From Nannocystis sp. (GTDB lineage Bacteria; Myxococcota_A; Polyangia; Nannocystales; Nannocystaceae), in contig JADJRG010000009.1 in the NCBI GenBank assembly GCA_016712315.1, positions 1-27,484 on the forward strand: DNA of 27,484 nt, written 5' to 3'. This document shows, piece after piece, positions 1 through 8,024 of the stretch. The first letter of the stretch is position 1, and each line of letters starts with the position of its first letter. A program made the translations under genes and the position numbers. The notes under the pieces were generated by a model. That model saw only the letters and a program-made list of their open reading frames with translations, was not told the DNA's origin and ran no database searches.

Positions 1-152
1 CTCGCGCAGAGCTTCTTGTCGGTGGCGGCGCGGAGCTTCGCCCGCGAAGGCGGCGTTTTCTAAAAAGGTCGTTGCGTAGCGTTGGCTATCGAGCTTTGTC
101 GAACCCGCGGATGATCCGCCGCCCTTTCTAAGATCTTGAGGAGTTGACGCAT
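1..152 (-). CDS. Partial unknown protein running off the left edge
   Basis: This is the next gene of the minus-strand cluster, cut by the window's left end. An ATG at 152 opens MRQLLKILERAAD; a one-base shift near 112-125 in a GGGCGGCGG run would join it to a frame that stays open to base 1 (segment YATTFLENAAFAGEAP). It would overlap the end of the preceding gene by about 25 bases. I do not recognise the product. The call rests only on open frame and position, and the start is a guess. Confidence 0.3.
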
Positions 153-418
153 CTCGGTGACTTGGTCGGGAAACTACTTACAAAAGCAGTCGTGTGGGCT
201 GTGGGCGCGGAGAATGGTGAGGCTTGCCGCGCACGAGCTGGAGAGCCTTTGTCGTCTGGCCGGCGTCGTGCAACGGGTGCGCGCGAGCACGCCGTGACAG
301 GCGATCGTGGGTCGTGGAATCGCGGGGCAGACTCCGGGAGCTGAAAGGTCTCGCGCAGCGACGCGGTGCGCCTCTTAAGAGGGCGACGCGGTCGGCTGGG
401 GGAGATGCGCACGCTCAT
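128..418 (-). CDS. Small basic protein of unknown function
   Basis: The ATG at 418 overlaps the stop of the upstream gene (ATGA), the same coupling seen throughout this cluster. That is the main reason to believe the gene and its start. The 96-residue product has an Arg-rich N-terminus (SRPRRPLKRRTASLRETF) and a Ser/Pro/Ala/Arg-rich remainder without a clear fold. The basic N-terminus could bind nucleic acid or lipid head groups, but that is a guess. A frameshift inside the gene cannot be excluded, in which case it may merge with the partial gene at the left edge. Confidence 0.4.
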   Translation of the reverse strand: MSVRISPSRPRRPLKRRTASLRETFQLPESAPRFHDPRSPVTACSRAPVARRRPDDKGSPARARQASPFSAPTAHTTAFVSSFPTKSPRCVNSSRS

Positions 419-1549
419 TCGAGACAGGTCGCGAGCGCGGAGCCGGCCTCCAGAGGGTCTTGCGGGGTGCCATTCCAGCGGATCCGGTTGGCCCTCCCGA
501 TGGGGTTTTGAGGCGCTGGGTCGTCGTTGGCGGCGCTGGGGTTCCCGTAGCGCGGATCCACTCTGGAGTTGAGCGCGCAGGTCTTCTGGGTCGAGGTCGG
601 GGTCGGGACAGAGATCGGGACCGTCCGGGCCAACACCGCGGGCGGCGGGGTCTGACGACGGCGAAGGCACGGCGTCGAGCGCTGGAGCAGGCTTGCCCTT
701 CGGCCGCGGCCTTCAGGCTTCGGGAGGCCGCCGGGGCCGGCTCAGGAGGCGCCGCTGGGGCTCCTAGCTGGAGCGATCTCGTCGGGGTTGTGTGCCGTGG
801 GCAGCGACGGGCCGAAGAGCTGATAGAACTGGTCATTGAGCCGTTGCTCAGTCGAGCGGGAGCGCGTCCGCGACGGGGGCTGCGACCCGGGCGGCAGCTT
901 CCTGCACCACGCGGCTGATGAATGAGAAGTCGAACGAGCCATTCGCAACCGCTGGCGGGTCGCTGTCGACGGGAGGGGCGATTGCGTCAGGGACGGCGAT
1001 GGACCGGCCGAAGAGCGTATCGTATTCGTCCGCGGCCCTCCCTCGGGTCGGTTCGCGACGGCAGCGGCGGTGGCTCGGGAGGGGCTGGGGCCGGCTCGGC
1101 ACGCGGCAGCGGTGGCGGCTCGACACGCGGCGGCCGCGATGGCGGCTCGACACGCGGCAGCGGGGGGGGGCTCGGGAGGGGCTGGGGGCGCCGGCTCGGC
1201 ACGCTGCCGCGATGGCGGCTCGGGGGAACTGGCGGTGGTGGCTGGGAGGTGGCGGGCTTGAGGCGCCGCGCTCTAGTTCGGCCACTTGACGGCGCAACTG
1301 CTCGACACGGGCGCGGTTTTGTCCCTTACGCACTTCGCGCTCGAGCCTGAGTATCTCGGCCTGGAGCTCGGCTTCTTCGACATCATCCTCCGCGTCGGCC
1401 TCGCTCGTGTGGGGTTTTCGAGTAGGTCGGCGACGAGCGGGATCGTCCTGTGGCGTTGCTGCTCGCGGTAAGAGACCGCGTGCTCTATCGCCTGGTTGCC
1501 GAGCCCCAGGAGATCCCCTCCAGAACTCGTTCTGGGACGTACTGCTCAT
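415..1549 (-). CDS. Coiled-coil/proline-rich protein with repeated LFG motif (frameshifted)
   Basis: Reconstructed as one gene of about 378 residues from several frames. The ATG at 1549 overlaps the stop of the upstream gene (ATGA), and the last stop at 415-417 overlaps the next start in the same way. In order: an N-terminal segment with AIEHAVSYREQQRHRTIPLV; a charged coiled coil (EDDVEEAELQAEILRLEREV continuing through VEQLRRQVAELERGA); a Pro/Glu-rich linker near 990-1260 rich in PPPLPR and VEPP units; then two short similar segments, DEYDTLFGRSI and DQFYQLFGPSL, each followed by an Asp/Pro-rich stretch. Frameshifts are needed near 1500, 1400, 1000-1260, 850 and 560. Family unknown. The modular, linker-rich plan suits a scaffold or minor virion protein, which is inference. 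Confidence 0.5.
990..1260. repeat. Degenerate repeats coding a proline-rich linker
   Basis: On the plus strand the segment is full of related units such as ggctcggcacgcggcagc and ggctcgacacgcggc. Read on the minus strand in the likeliest frame it codes repeated Pro-Pro-Leu-Pro-Arg and Val-Glu-Pro-Pro units inside the surrounding gene. Repeats of this kind change length easily and also confuse base calling, so the copy number here may be wrong. Confidence 0.6.
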
Positions 1550-1746
1550 TTTCCCCTCCTCTCCATCAGCCTGTAGGCCGTGTACATGCCTGCCGCGTAG
1601 CCAGCGACGCTCGCGCCCAGAGCGACGACGGCGAACGATAGGCGCTGGGCGCGTAGGCACGCGTCCTTCTCGCGGTTGATGGACTCGTCGAGGGCGCGGT
1701 TGAGATCGTCTGCTCGGGTCGTCGCGAGGGACCTCGGGGCTGTCAT
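1546..1746 (-). CDS. Small single-pass membrane protein
   Basis: A 66-residue protein that starts at the ATG overlapping the previous stop (ATGA at 1743-1746) and ends in an ATGA overlap with the next gene. The first 35 residues are polar and charged (DDLNRALDESINREKD). They are followed by one hydrophobic helix, LSFAVVALGASVAGYAAGMY, and a basic end, RLMERRGK. By the positive-inside rule the C-terminus would face the cytoplasm. It is one of at least seven small or anchored membrane proteins in this cluster. No family recognised. Confidence 0.7.
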   Translation of the reverse strand: MTAPRSLATTRADDLNRALDESINREKDACLRAQRLSFAVVALGASVAGYAAGMYTAYRLMERRGK

Positions 1747-2191
1747 GCGAGAACTTGGCGGTGGAAGTGGCCACGTGAGGCCATGAGGAGGAGAAACTCC
1801 CTGGCGAATTTGTCGTTCTTGCGGCGAGATAGCCCCTGCGCGAGCTCCCGTATGCTGTCGCCCTCGTCTCCGTCTTCCGCGTTCGCGTCCGTGTCGGGGT
1901 GGCGCAGGCGATAGAGGCGCTCGGGCTTGGTCTGGAGGGCGTCGACCGCGGGCTCGAAGGTGAGGGTAAACTCGTCCAAGATGATGCGAGACCAGCGCGG
2001 CCCTTGGTGTACCCCCTGCGACCAGCGACGTGGTCGATTGCGAGCTGGTCCAGGTAAACTCGGTCGCCCATCGTGTACACAGTCCCCAGGTGGTCGCCCT
2101 TGCGGGTCCGGGCGAGGACGACATTGACGCCGTGTAGGACGAGGCTGAGGCCAGTGATGGCGCCGAAGGCGACGAAGAGGGGGCGATTCAT
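1743..2191 (-). CDS. Membrane-anchored protein of unknown function (one frameshift)
   Basis: About 150 residues. The ATG at 2191 overlaps the TGA of the peptidase gene upstream. Residues 4-27 form a hydrophobic N-terminal anchor (FVAFGAITGLSLVLHGVNVV) followed by a soluble domain with DRVYLDQLAIDHVAG, RIILDEFTLTFEP and a C-terminal half rich in charged residues (KNDKFAREFLLLMASRGH). A missing base near 1999-2003 breaks the frame between the first 68 residues and the remainder. The stop at 1743-1745 couples to the next gene. I do not recognise the family. Position next to an anchored peptidase suggests a role in the cell envelope or virion membrane, by context only. Confidence 0.6.
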
Positions 2192-2878
2192 GGGTTGCTC
2201 CTGCGGCGTAAGGTGTAGGTGAGCGCGACGGCGGCGCCGGCGACGGCCAGCCCGCCGAGGATCCAGGGGCAGCGCCTGGGCTCGTCGAGAGGGCGTCTTC
2301 GGGGGCGGCGCGGCGGGCTCGGAGGGGCTTGGGGAGGCGTCGTCGACGGCGGGGGGCGTCGTCGACCATGCTCTCGACGTATTTTGTGGGGTTATGCAGG
2401 CCGCGGGGGATGGGGTTGCCGACGCGCCATACCGGAGTTCGCCTTGCGATCCTTGTCGCCGTAGGTCTCCAGGTGGATCATCCCATAGCTGCCGAGCACT
2501 CGGCCGAGCTTGTGGCCCTTTTGAATCGCTTGGCCGACGGTGAGGCCAAACTCGTGATGTGTTCCGGGGTGGAAGCCGCCGAGCACGAGGAAGAGGCCGC
2601 TGGCGGTTTTAAAAATTGGGCCTTGGAGCCGGCGCTCCAGCCCCGATCGAGGGCGATGATGGTGGCGTCCTCGGGGGCGACGACGAGGGCGCCGTTCGGG
2701 ATCTTGGTGAGGTCGATCCCCGCGTGCCAGCGCTCGCAGGTGTCGTCTGTGCAGCCGAAGGGGCGGCCGCCGCCGAAGGACCAGGTCGCGAATTTCCGGG
2801 CGTGGCCAGGTAAGGGCCAGCGCGGAGCGGATCGCCCTTGGCCATCGGTGCGTGGTGCCAGTCGGGCGCTCTAGCCAT
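2188..2878 (-). CDS. M23-type peptidoglycan peptidase with C-terminal membrane anchor (frameshifted)
   Basis: About 229 residues when rebuilt. It would cleave peptide cross-links in peptidoglycan. Visible family marks are ERWHAGIDL (the HxxxD zinc-binding motif of the M23/LytM family), PNGALVVAPEDATIIALDRG, VGQAIQKGHKLGRVLGSYG, and MIHLETYG at the place of the HxH motif. There the first His is Met, so the expected general base appears missing. After the domain come a Pro/Ser/Glu-rich linker (SPSEPAAPPPKTPS) and a C-terminal helix WILGGLAVAGAAVALTYTLR. Frameshifts lie near 2800, 2610, 2428 and 2290-2370. The gene overlaps its upstream neighbour by 8 bases and its downstream neighbour by ATGA. 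In membrane-containing phages such enzymes sit in the virion and open the wall at entry; that role is inferred here. Confidence 0.68.
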
Positions 2879-3758
2879 GAGTCGCTCCTCGCTCCTCGCT
2901 CTGGCGCTCTTGAAGTTTGGCGACCTTACGGGCTCGCCTCAGCACCGCGGCGGGGCTGAGACCGCGCAGGATGGCCCTCTCGATCTGTTGGGAGAATAGA
3001 GCCCGGCGGGTGGGGTCGAGACGTATCCGACCGAGCTCGGCGCTGTGCTCGTCGCCGATTCGAGATGCTCTGAGCCTCGTGAGGTCGAGGGTGAGCGCTG
3101 GGGCGCCCCGTAGGGTGAGAGCGTGCGCCATCACGCGGAGCTGGTCACGCCAGGCTTCGTAGGCGAGCTCGGTGGGGTAGATGACGGCGCTTGTGCTCTC
3201 GTGTATCTCGATTTCAAACCGGATGGTGATGCGGAGATGGTCGAGCGCCGCGCGTACCCAGGAGTTCACGTGTCTGTGATGCAGCCGCTCCTGGACCGCC
3301 TCCGTTTGGTTCGCGAGCGCAGCGAGTAAGCGCTGGCCCTGCTCGGTCGCTTCGCGGTCGGGGCGTTGAAGGCGCGCGAGGGCGCGGCGGATGGCCTGCG
3401 CGTGGTCACCCTGGCAGGGTTCGGCGGCGAGCTCGGCGGCGAGCTTGCGGCGGATGTCGTGGAGGCGCCGCTCGATCTCGCTCGTAGATTGACCCCCGGG
3501 GCGGGTGATCGTGGCGCCGTTGAGGGTGGCGGTGTACACGAGCACAGGGCGATCCTGCGCGGTGATGATGATCGTGGGTTTGAGGAGGTTGGTGGCGTCG
3601 ACCCGAGCTTCTGGGCCGTAGAGGACGGCGACCGCGGCGAGCAGGGCGACGAGGCACTGGTGCGTGCGCACGTGGACCTGCGCCTGCTCGCGCGTGTGGC
3701 CACGCGCGAGCAGGTCGGCCTTGAGCTTGTGCGATTGCGTCATGAGGTCGGTGGCCAT
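2871..3758 (-). CDS. Unknown mixed alpha/beta protein, 295 aa
   Basis: An intact 295-residue frame. I chose the ATG at 3758 because it sits in a TGATG overlap with the end of the gene upstream; the frame is open further upstream but that part codes its neighbour. The N-terminus is helical (MTQSHKLKADLLARGHTREQ) with a hydrophobic stretch CLVALLAAVAVLYG near residues 38-51. A beta-rich portion follows (IIITAQDRPVLVYTATLNG), then long charged helices and a strand pair, IRFEIEIHESTSAVIYP. The end is basic (RRARKVAKLQERQ). No catalytic motif seen and no family recognised. The stop overlaps the M23 peptidase start. Confidence 0.7.
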   Translation of the reverse strand: MATDLMTQSHKLKADLLARGHTREQAQVHVRTHQCLVALLAAVAVLYGPEARVDATNLLKPTIIITAQDRPVLVYTATLNGATITRPGGQSTSEIERRLHDIRRKLAAELAAEPCQGDHAQAIRRALARLQRPDREATEQGQRLLAALANQTEAVQERLHHRHVNSWVRAALDHLRITIRFEIEIHESTSAVIYPTELAYEAWRDQLRVMAHALTLRGAPALTLDLTRLRASRIGDEHSAELGRIRLDPTRRALFSQQIERAILRGLSPAAVLRRARKVAKLQERQSEERGATHG

Positions 3759-4506
3759 CAGTTCGCCTGCGACGAGGGAGCCTGCGATTGGATGTGGCAC
3801 CACATTTGAGCCCAACGCTCCTCCACGAAGCGCAGCGCGAAATCGATAAGGGGCTCGGTCCCTCCCCCCCTGCGGACGGAGCTCGTTCACGCAGATGAGC
3901 TTGCGCCGCGCTTCGCGGAAGATCGCGCGCTGACGAGGGCGCCTCCACCCCCCTGTCATAAGCCACTCGCGGGCGGCTTCGGACGGTACCTCCCCCATGG
4001 AGGATCCGCAGCGTTTCGAGGATCAAGCGGATGGCCAGCACCGCCCCATCGGGTGGCGACCATTCCGGCCTCTGATCCTTGATGGGCTCGAAGGTAACCT
4101 CGGATGGCTGGGACGCCCCCCTTGTGCCATACAGATCGAGCCGTTGAGACAGAGAATCCATCCTCTTGTCATGTGAATCGAGCTGTTGAGACAGAGAATC
4201 CACCCTACTGCTAAGCGACTTGAGCATAGACCTGATGCTATCTCTGATCGCGCGCTGATCGTTCATCGCGGTCTCTAGGGCTGCGAGCCTGTCGCCATCC
4301 ATGTCGTTGATGTCGTCGTGTCGGGCCTGGACGGTCTCCAGGGTGGCGACCCGTTCACGGAGATGCACGAGCGTCTCCGTGAGCTCAGACGCGGCGTCGT
4401 AGCCGGCGCGCGTGGCTTCACGCTTGTCCATCTCGTCGAATGCCTCGGCGATGACGGTGAAGATCTTGTTGACGATCACGAGGTAGTCACTTGGTTGCAA
4501 TGGCAT
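3758..4506 (-). CDS. Coiled-coil protein with a 14-residue heptad repeat (frameshifted)
   Basis: About 249 residues. The ATG at 4506 follows a good ribosome site, AAAGGA, at 7-8 bases. Residues 1-60 are helical (LVIVNKIFTVIAEAFDEMDK). Residues about 60-130 form a coiled coil built on RVDSLSQQLDSHDK / RMDSLSQRLDLYGT, two 14-residue units that are nearly identical in DNA as well. The C-terminal part is rebuilt across two frameshifts in G runs, near 3992-3996 and 3863-3871, and ends LIDFALRFVEERWAQMWCH. The TGA at 3758-3760 overlaps the next ATG, which supports the rebuilt reading. A coiled-coil rod such as a fibre, spike stalk or scaffold is possible; the function is not known. Confidence 0.6.
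4135..4206. repeat. Direct repeat, 30-bp units at 42-bp spacing, coding coiled-coil heptads
   Basis: The unit atcgagc(c/t)gttgagacag plus agaatcca(t/c)cct starts at 4135 and again at 4177, differing at two positions. The spacing of 42 bases is 14 codons, exactly two heptads, so the DNA repeat extends a coiled coil without breaking its register. Confidence 0.8.
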
Positions 4507-5248
4507 GAGTGTTTCCTTTCTGCGGTTCTTGGTCGAGCGGGGTTACGAGCACCTGGAGCGCGTTGTAGAGGACGTAAGGGCCGAAATCTCGGTCTTCTGG
4601 GGTGGGTTCGTAGGGGTCGTCGGGCGCCTCGGCGGGCTCTTCTTGCTCCTCGGCGGGCCCGGGCTCAGGCACGTTTTCGGGCGCCTGGTCCCCGGGATCG
4701 AGCGGCAGGTGGGTTTGACCGGCGGCGCAGTGGGTGGCGATCTCGTGCGCGACGCGGGCGAGGTGCTTGGCGACGCGGGTGAGGCGCTTGGCGCTCTCAC
4801 TCTCATGACCGGCCTCGATCGCGGCGGCGGCGGCCTTGTGCTCGTCGATCGCCTGTTCGAGGGCCCGCGCGGCGACGGCTCGCGCGCGGCCGCGACACTT
4901 GGGCGCGGCGACGAGTACACTGGCGTAGGCGATGAGTTTGCGGGTGCCCTCGAGGTCGCGAGGCGCTCGCCGGAGGGCCTGGGCGAGCATGTCGTAGTGG
5001 TCCCAGCGCCGCGTGAGCGCCTCCTCATCCTCCAGGTCGTGGATGAGGCCGTCCCATCGCTGGAGAGGCCGCACACCCTGCTTCGAGGGGAGCGGCTTCA
5101 CCCGCATCCAGGCGCTCTCTTCGCCGTCTTCGTCGAGCTGAGGGCCGAGCACCTCGATGCCATGACGCGAGAAACCCTCGGAGTCTTGACGCAGGACGTA
5201 GTTGTCGTTCTTGCTGCCGGTGCGGATGGTGTTGCTCGGGACGGTCAT
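4487..5248 (-). CDS. Unknown helical protein with acidic proline-rich C-terminus, 253 aa
   Basis: I chose the ATG at 5248 over a longer start at 5284 because it makes an ATGA overlap with the previous stop (5245-5247). The N-terminal part carries NDNYVLRQDSEGFSRHGIEV and a helical stretch RRWDHYDMLAQALRRAP. The middle is an Ala-rich helical region (RARAVAARALEQAIDEHKAA, then RLTRVAKHLARVAHEIATH) that could form a helical bundle. The last 60 residues are acidic and Pro-rich (PAEEQEEPAEAPDDPYEP). The final 20 bases overlap the start of the next gene. No family or active site recognised. Confidence 0.65.
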   Translation of the reverse strand: MTVPSNTIRTGSKNDNYVLRQDSEGFSRHGIEVLGPQLDEDGEESAWMRVKPLPSKQGVRPLQRWDGLIHDLEDEEALTRRWDHYDMLAQALRRAPRDLEGTRKLIAYASVLVAAPKCRGRARAVAARALEQAIDEHKAAAAAIEAGHESESAKRLTRVAKHLARVAHEIATHCAAGQTHLPLDPGDQAPENVPEPGPAEEQEEPAEAPDDPYEPTPEDRDFGPYVLYNALQVLVTPLDQEPQKGNTHAIATK

Positions 5249-5784
5249 GATTCCGCCCTCGACCTGCACCACGTCCGCCTCCAAGTTCGCTTGAGTAGTC
5301 CGGCGATCCGCTCCAGGGTGCCGCCTACCGGCCCGCCTTGCGCGATGTAGTCATCGATCTCACTCGCGATGTCCTGGAATTCCTGAACAAAATCCTCTTC
5401 CATGGAGAAATAGCGGGATATCTCGGCGGGTGTCTTGGGGATCGGATCGATCAACTCCTTGAGCGCGAGGGCGAGTTTGTGGAGGCCCTGCTCGTGAGCG
5501 GCGATCCCCTGGAGTTGGCGTATCTCGATGGCTTCGGCCCGCTGGAGTAGGGTGGGCTCGTGGGCTTTGGGGCGGCGGGCGGCCGGTTCGACCGCGGGCG
5601 GGGCGGCGTCCGAGGTCTTCTGCCCTGCGGCCGGCTCCGTCCCCCGTAGTTCTTGGTCGATCACGCGGATCAGCGCCTCGCGGTGTTTTGAGAGCACACG
5701 ATCGATCAGCTCGATCGGATGCTGCTGCGCGGCGATCGGGCGCCAGGCGGCGACGACGGCGTCGAAGAGCTCGGCAGCGGTCAT
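5245..5784 (-). CDS. Satellite protein sharing the N-terminal module of the giant methylase-helicase
   Basis: A 179-residue protein whose ATG at 5784 overlaps the stop of the giant methylase-helicase upstream (ATGA). Its first 46 residues match the first 46 of that enzyme without gaps at about 29 positions, including WRP, the KHRE motif and LIRVIDQEL. After a Pro/Ala linker the remainder is helical (EAIEIRQLQGIAAHEQGLHK and SMEEDFVQEFQDIASEIDDY) and has no recognised domain. The shared module, found at the same place in two adjacent, co-translated proteins, suggests a common docking or packaging tag, or that the small protein partners the enzyme. That is inference; the sequence likeness is seen directly. 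Confidence 0.75.
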   Translation of the reverse strand: MTAAELFDAVVAAWRPIAAQQHPIELIDRVLSKHREALIRVIDQELRGTEPAAGQKTSDAAPPAVEPAARRPKAHEPTLLQRAEAIEIRQLQGIAAHEQGLHKLALALKELIDPIPKTPAEISRYFSMEEDFVQEFQDIASEIDDYIAQGGPVGGTLERIAGLLKRTWRRTWCRSRAES

Positions 5785-6470
5785 TGGGGCCCCCCCGCTC
5801 GGGCTTCACGAAGGGTTCGCGTGAGAGCCGCAGTGAGGGACGCCACAATGGCGGCTTCGGCGGCCTCCGAGGTGGGCGGCGGCGGCGGGGTGGCGGGCTG
5901 GGTGGGTTGCGTGGACCTCGGAGCTTCTGGGGGGGATGTGGGCGGTTTTGGGGTGGCGGTGGGGGTTTGGGCGGTTTGAGGCTGGCGGTGCGGGGGGGGG
6001 GGGGGCGGCGGGGGCGTCGGCGTCTTCGGCTTCGCCCGCGCGGCGTGCGTCGGTGAGCAGGCCGCGCGGGAAGGGGCGCATCCACCAGGCATCGCCCACC
6101 TGCTTGAGTTCGGTGAAGGTGAGGCCGCTGGTCGGGGCGAGCTCTAGGTAGCGGCGCCAGCCGGCGAGGGAGGGCGGGAGGATGGTGCTGCCGTCTTGGT
6201 CGTTGGCCTCGCCGAGGGCGAGTACGCCGTTCTTGACGAGGGGGAGGTCCTTGGCGCCGTTTCGCGCGAAGGTGGCGGTGATCTGGCGCTCGAAGCGGGG
6301 CCAGAATTTTTCGACGAAGGCGTCGCTCGCGCCGATCCAGCCGAGATCGTCGAGGTCGCGCATGAAGCGGTTGAGGCGGAGCGCGATCGCGTCGCTGGTG
6401 CGCTGGTCGTCGTCGTCGGGCCAGCGAGGACCGCCTTCGCGCGGGAGATGGTCGGGGGTGAGCGGGGGAC
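5781..6470 (-). CDS. Giant methylase-helicase, C-terminal tail (after two frameshifts)
   Basis: The last part of the about 2002-residue enzyme that begins at 11789. A shift near 6463-6468, in a run of Gs (plus strand), joins it to the helicase part. It reads PLTPDHLPREGGPRWPDDDD and then a helical soluble segment (LRLNRFMRDLDDLGWIGASD, then FVEKFWPRFERQITATFARN), with WWMRPFPRGLLTD before a long Pro/Ala/Thr-rich stretch. A second shift falls in the 14-base G run at 5992-6005, after which the frame ends SEAAEAAIVASLTAALTRTL near 5800-5840. The final TGA overlaps the ATG of the satellite gene. The Pro-rich tract probably acts as a flexible linker to a short C-terminal helix. Confidence 0.6.
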
Positions 6471-8024
6471 GACCTCGGAGAGCTCGCTCCAGACGGCGGA
6501 GCCGGCGGCGCGCACGGCGATCTTGTCGCCGGTGGCGCTGATCCGGCCGAACTCGAGGTGTTCGAGCTGGTCGGGGGCGCCGATCCGGGGGCGCGCGACG
6601 CGGAGGCCCTCGTAGAGGGGAGCGGCGCCGTTCTCGGGGACGAGCATGTCGTGCTCACGCGCGGCCCACATCCAGTCTTGCCAGGGCCATGCGTCGCGGT
6701 CGACGCCCTGGAGGTCGGTGAGACGTTGTTTGGCTTCGTCGCGGAGCTGGGCGGCGTAGTCGGGGTCGTCGCTGGCGCGGGCGCGCGCGTAGCGGGCGAC
6801 CGCCTGGCGGAGCAGACGAGCGGCCTCGCGCGCGATCTTGGCGCGCCGCTCTTCGAGGGCCCTTTTACGTTTGCCTTCGAGCAGGGCCGCGGTGCGCTCC
6901 TTGTCCCGCGAGACCATGAGCATGATGTCCTCGGGGGTGAGCTGCTGCTGGGCGGAGGGGTTGTTGGTGTCGCGCACGCTGGACTTGATGAGCTGGCCGA
7001 GCCAGTTCGCTTTGCCGTCGATGAGGCTGAATCGATAGCCGTCGCTCGAGCCGTCGGCGAAGTAGTAATAAATGTTGATGACGCCGAGGGTGTTGCCCTG
7101 GCGGACGCCGCGGCCGTTGCGCTGCTCGAGGTCCGCGGGGGTCCAGGGCAGGTCGAGGTGGTGGATCGAGCAGGTGCGGACTTGTAGATCGATCCCCTCG
7201 TAGGCGACGGAGTTGGCGATGATGACGTCGTACTTGGGCGCGACGGCGCTGTCGCTGGGGCGGGAGCAGGTGCCGGGCTCCGGCTGCTCGGCGGAGAGGC
7301 CGTTAAACTGGCGGGCGATGGTGCTGCGCTCGATGGTGCTGACGTCGCTGTTGAGCCAGGCGATCCGCTCGCGCGGGATCCCTGCGTCGACCAAGACCTC
7401 CTTCATCCAGACATGAACGGCGGTGGGTTCGACGAAAATAATGTGGCCGCAGTGTGGGGAGGCGACGACGCGACGGGCGCACTCTTCGAGCTTGGGGCTC
7501 GAGTAGGAGGGGCGCGGGAGCCTGACGGTGTACTCCTCGCCTTTCTCGTTGGTGCGCTTGGATTCGCCGCCCGCGAGCGCGGTCCTGAAGCTGTAGCCCT
7601 CGTCGAGCGCGGGATGTAGGGCGACGAGGGCGAGCCGGGCGAGCAGGCCGAGGATGAGGTTGCTCGGGCCGTCCGGGTTGGGGTTCTCGAGCGCTTCCTC
7701 GATCTGCCTGACGTAGATCCGGTATTTGGCCTCCTGCTCGTCGTCCATCTGGACGGTGAGGGTCTCGACGATCGGCCGGGGCAGCTTGAGGCCGACCTCT
7801 TCGGCGGTGCGGAACTCGCCGTAGGTGAAAATGATGGTGCGTAGGTCGTCGAGGTTTTTGAAACCGACGACGGCGGTGGCCTCCGTCATGTTGAGGGTTG
7901 AGTCCAAGACCTCGCGGATCGCGATCTGGATGAAGCGGGTGATGAACTGCTCGGGATCGTAGATCCCCGCCCGGGTGAAGGCGGCGGGGTCGATGAACTG
8001 GATCAGGTTGTAAATCCGAGCGGG
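6464..8024 (-). CDS. Giant methylase-helicase, second helicase lobe (frameshift from upstream part)
   Basis: Carries the RecA2 half of the SF2/SNF2-like helicase of the gene that begins at 11789. It follows a missing C near 8019-8027 that interrupts the reading at TATPAKNSP. The continuation is ARIYNLIQFIDPAAFTRAGI. Recognisable are HIIFVEPTAVHVWMKEVL (motif IV region), YDVIIANSVAYEGIDLQ (motif V) and LDLPWTPADLEQRNGRGVRQ (motif VI with the arginine finger region), then a helical segment with KERTAALLEGKRKRALEE. These are hallmarks of the helicase lobe found in DarB-like and related methylase-helicases. It ends at the frameshift near 6465. Reading this as part of one enzyme is strongly supported by motif order. 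Confidence 0.85.

Noticed and set aside
1060..1260. CRISPR-like repeat array
   Set aside because: Units are short, irregular and contiguous, without spacers; they code a proline-rich linker.
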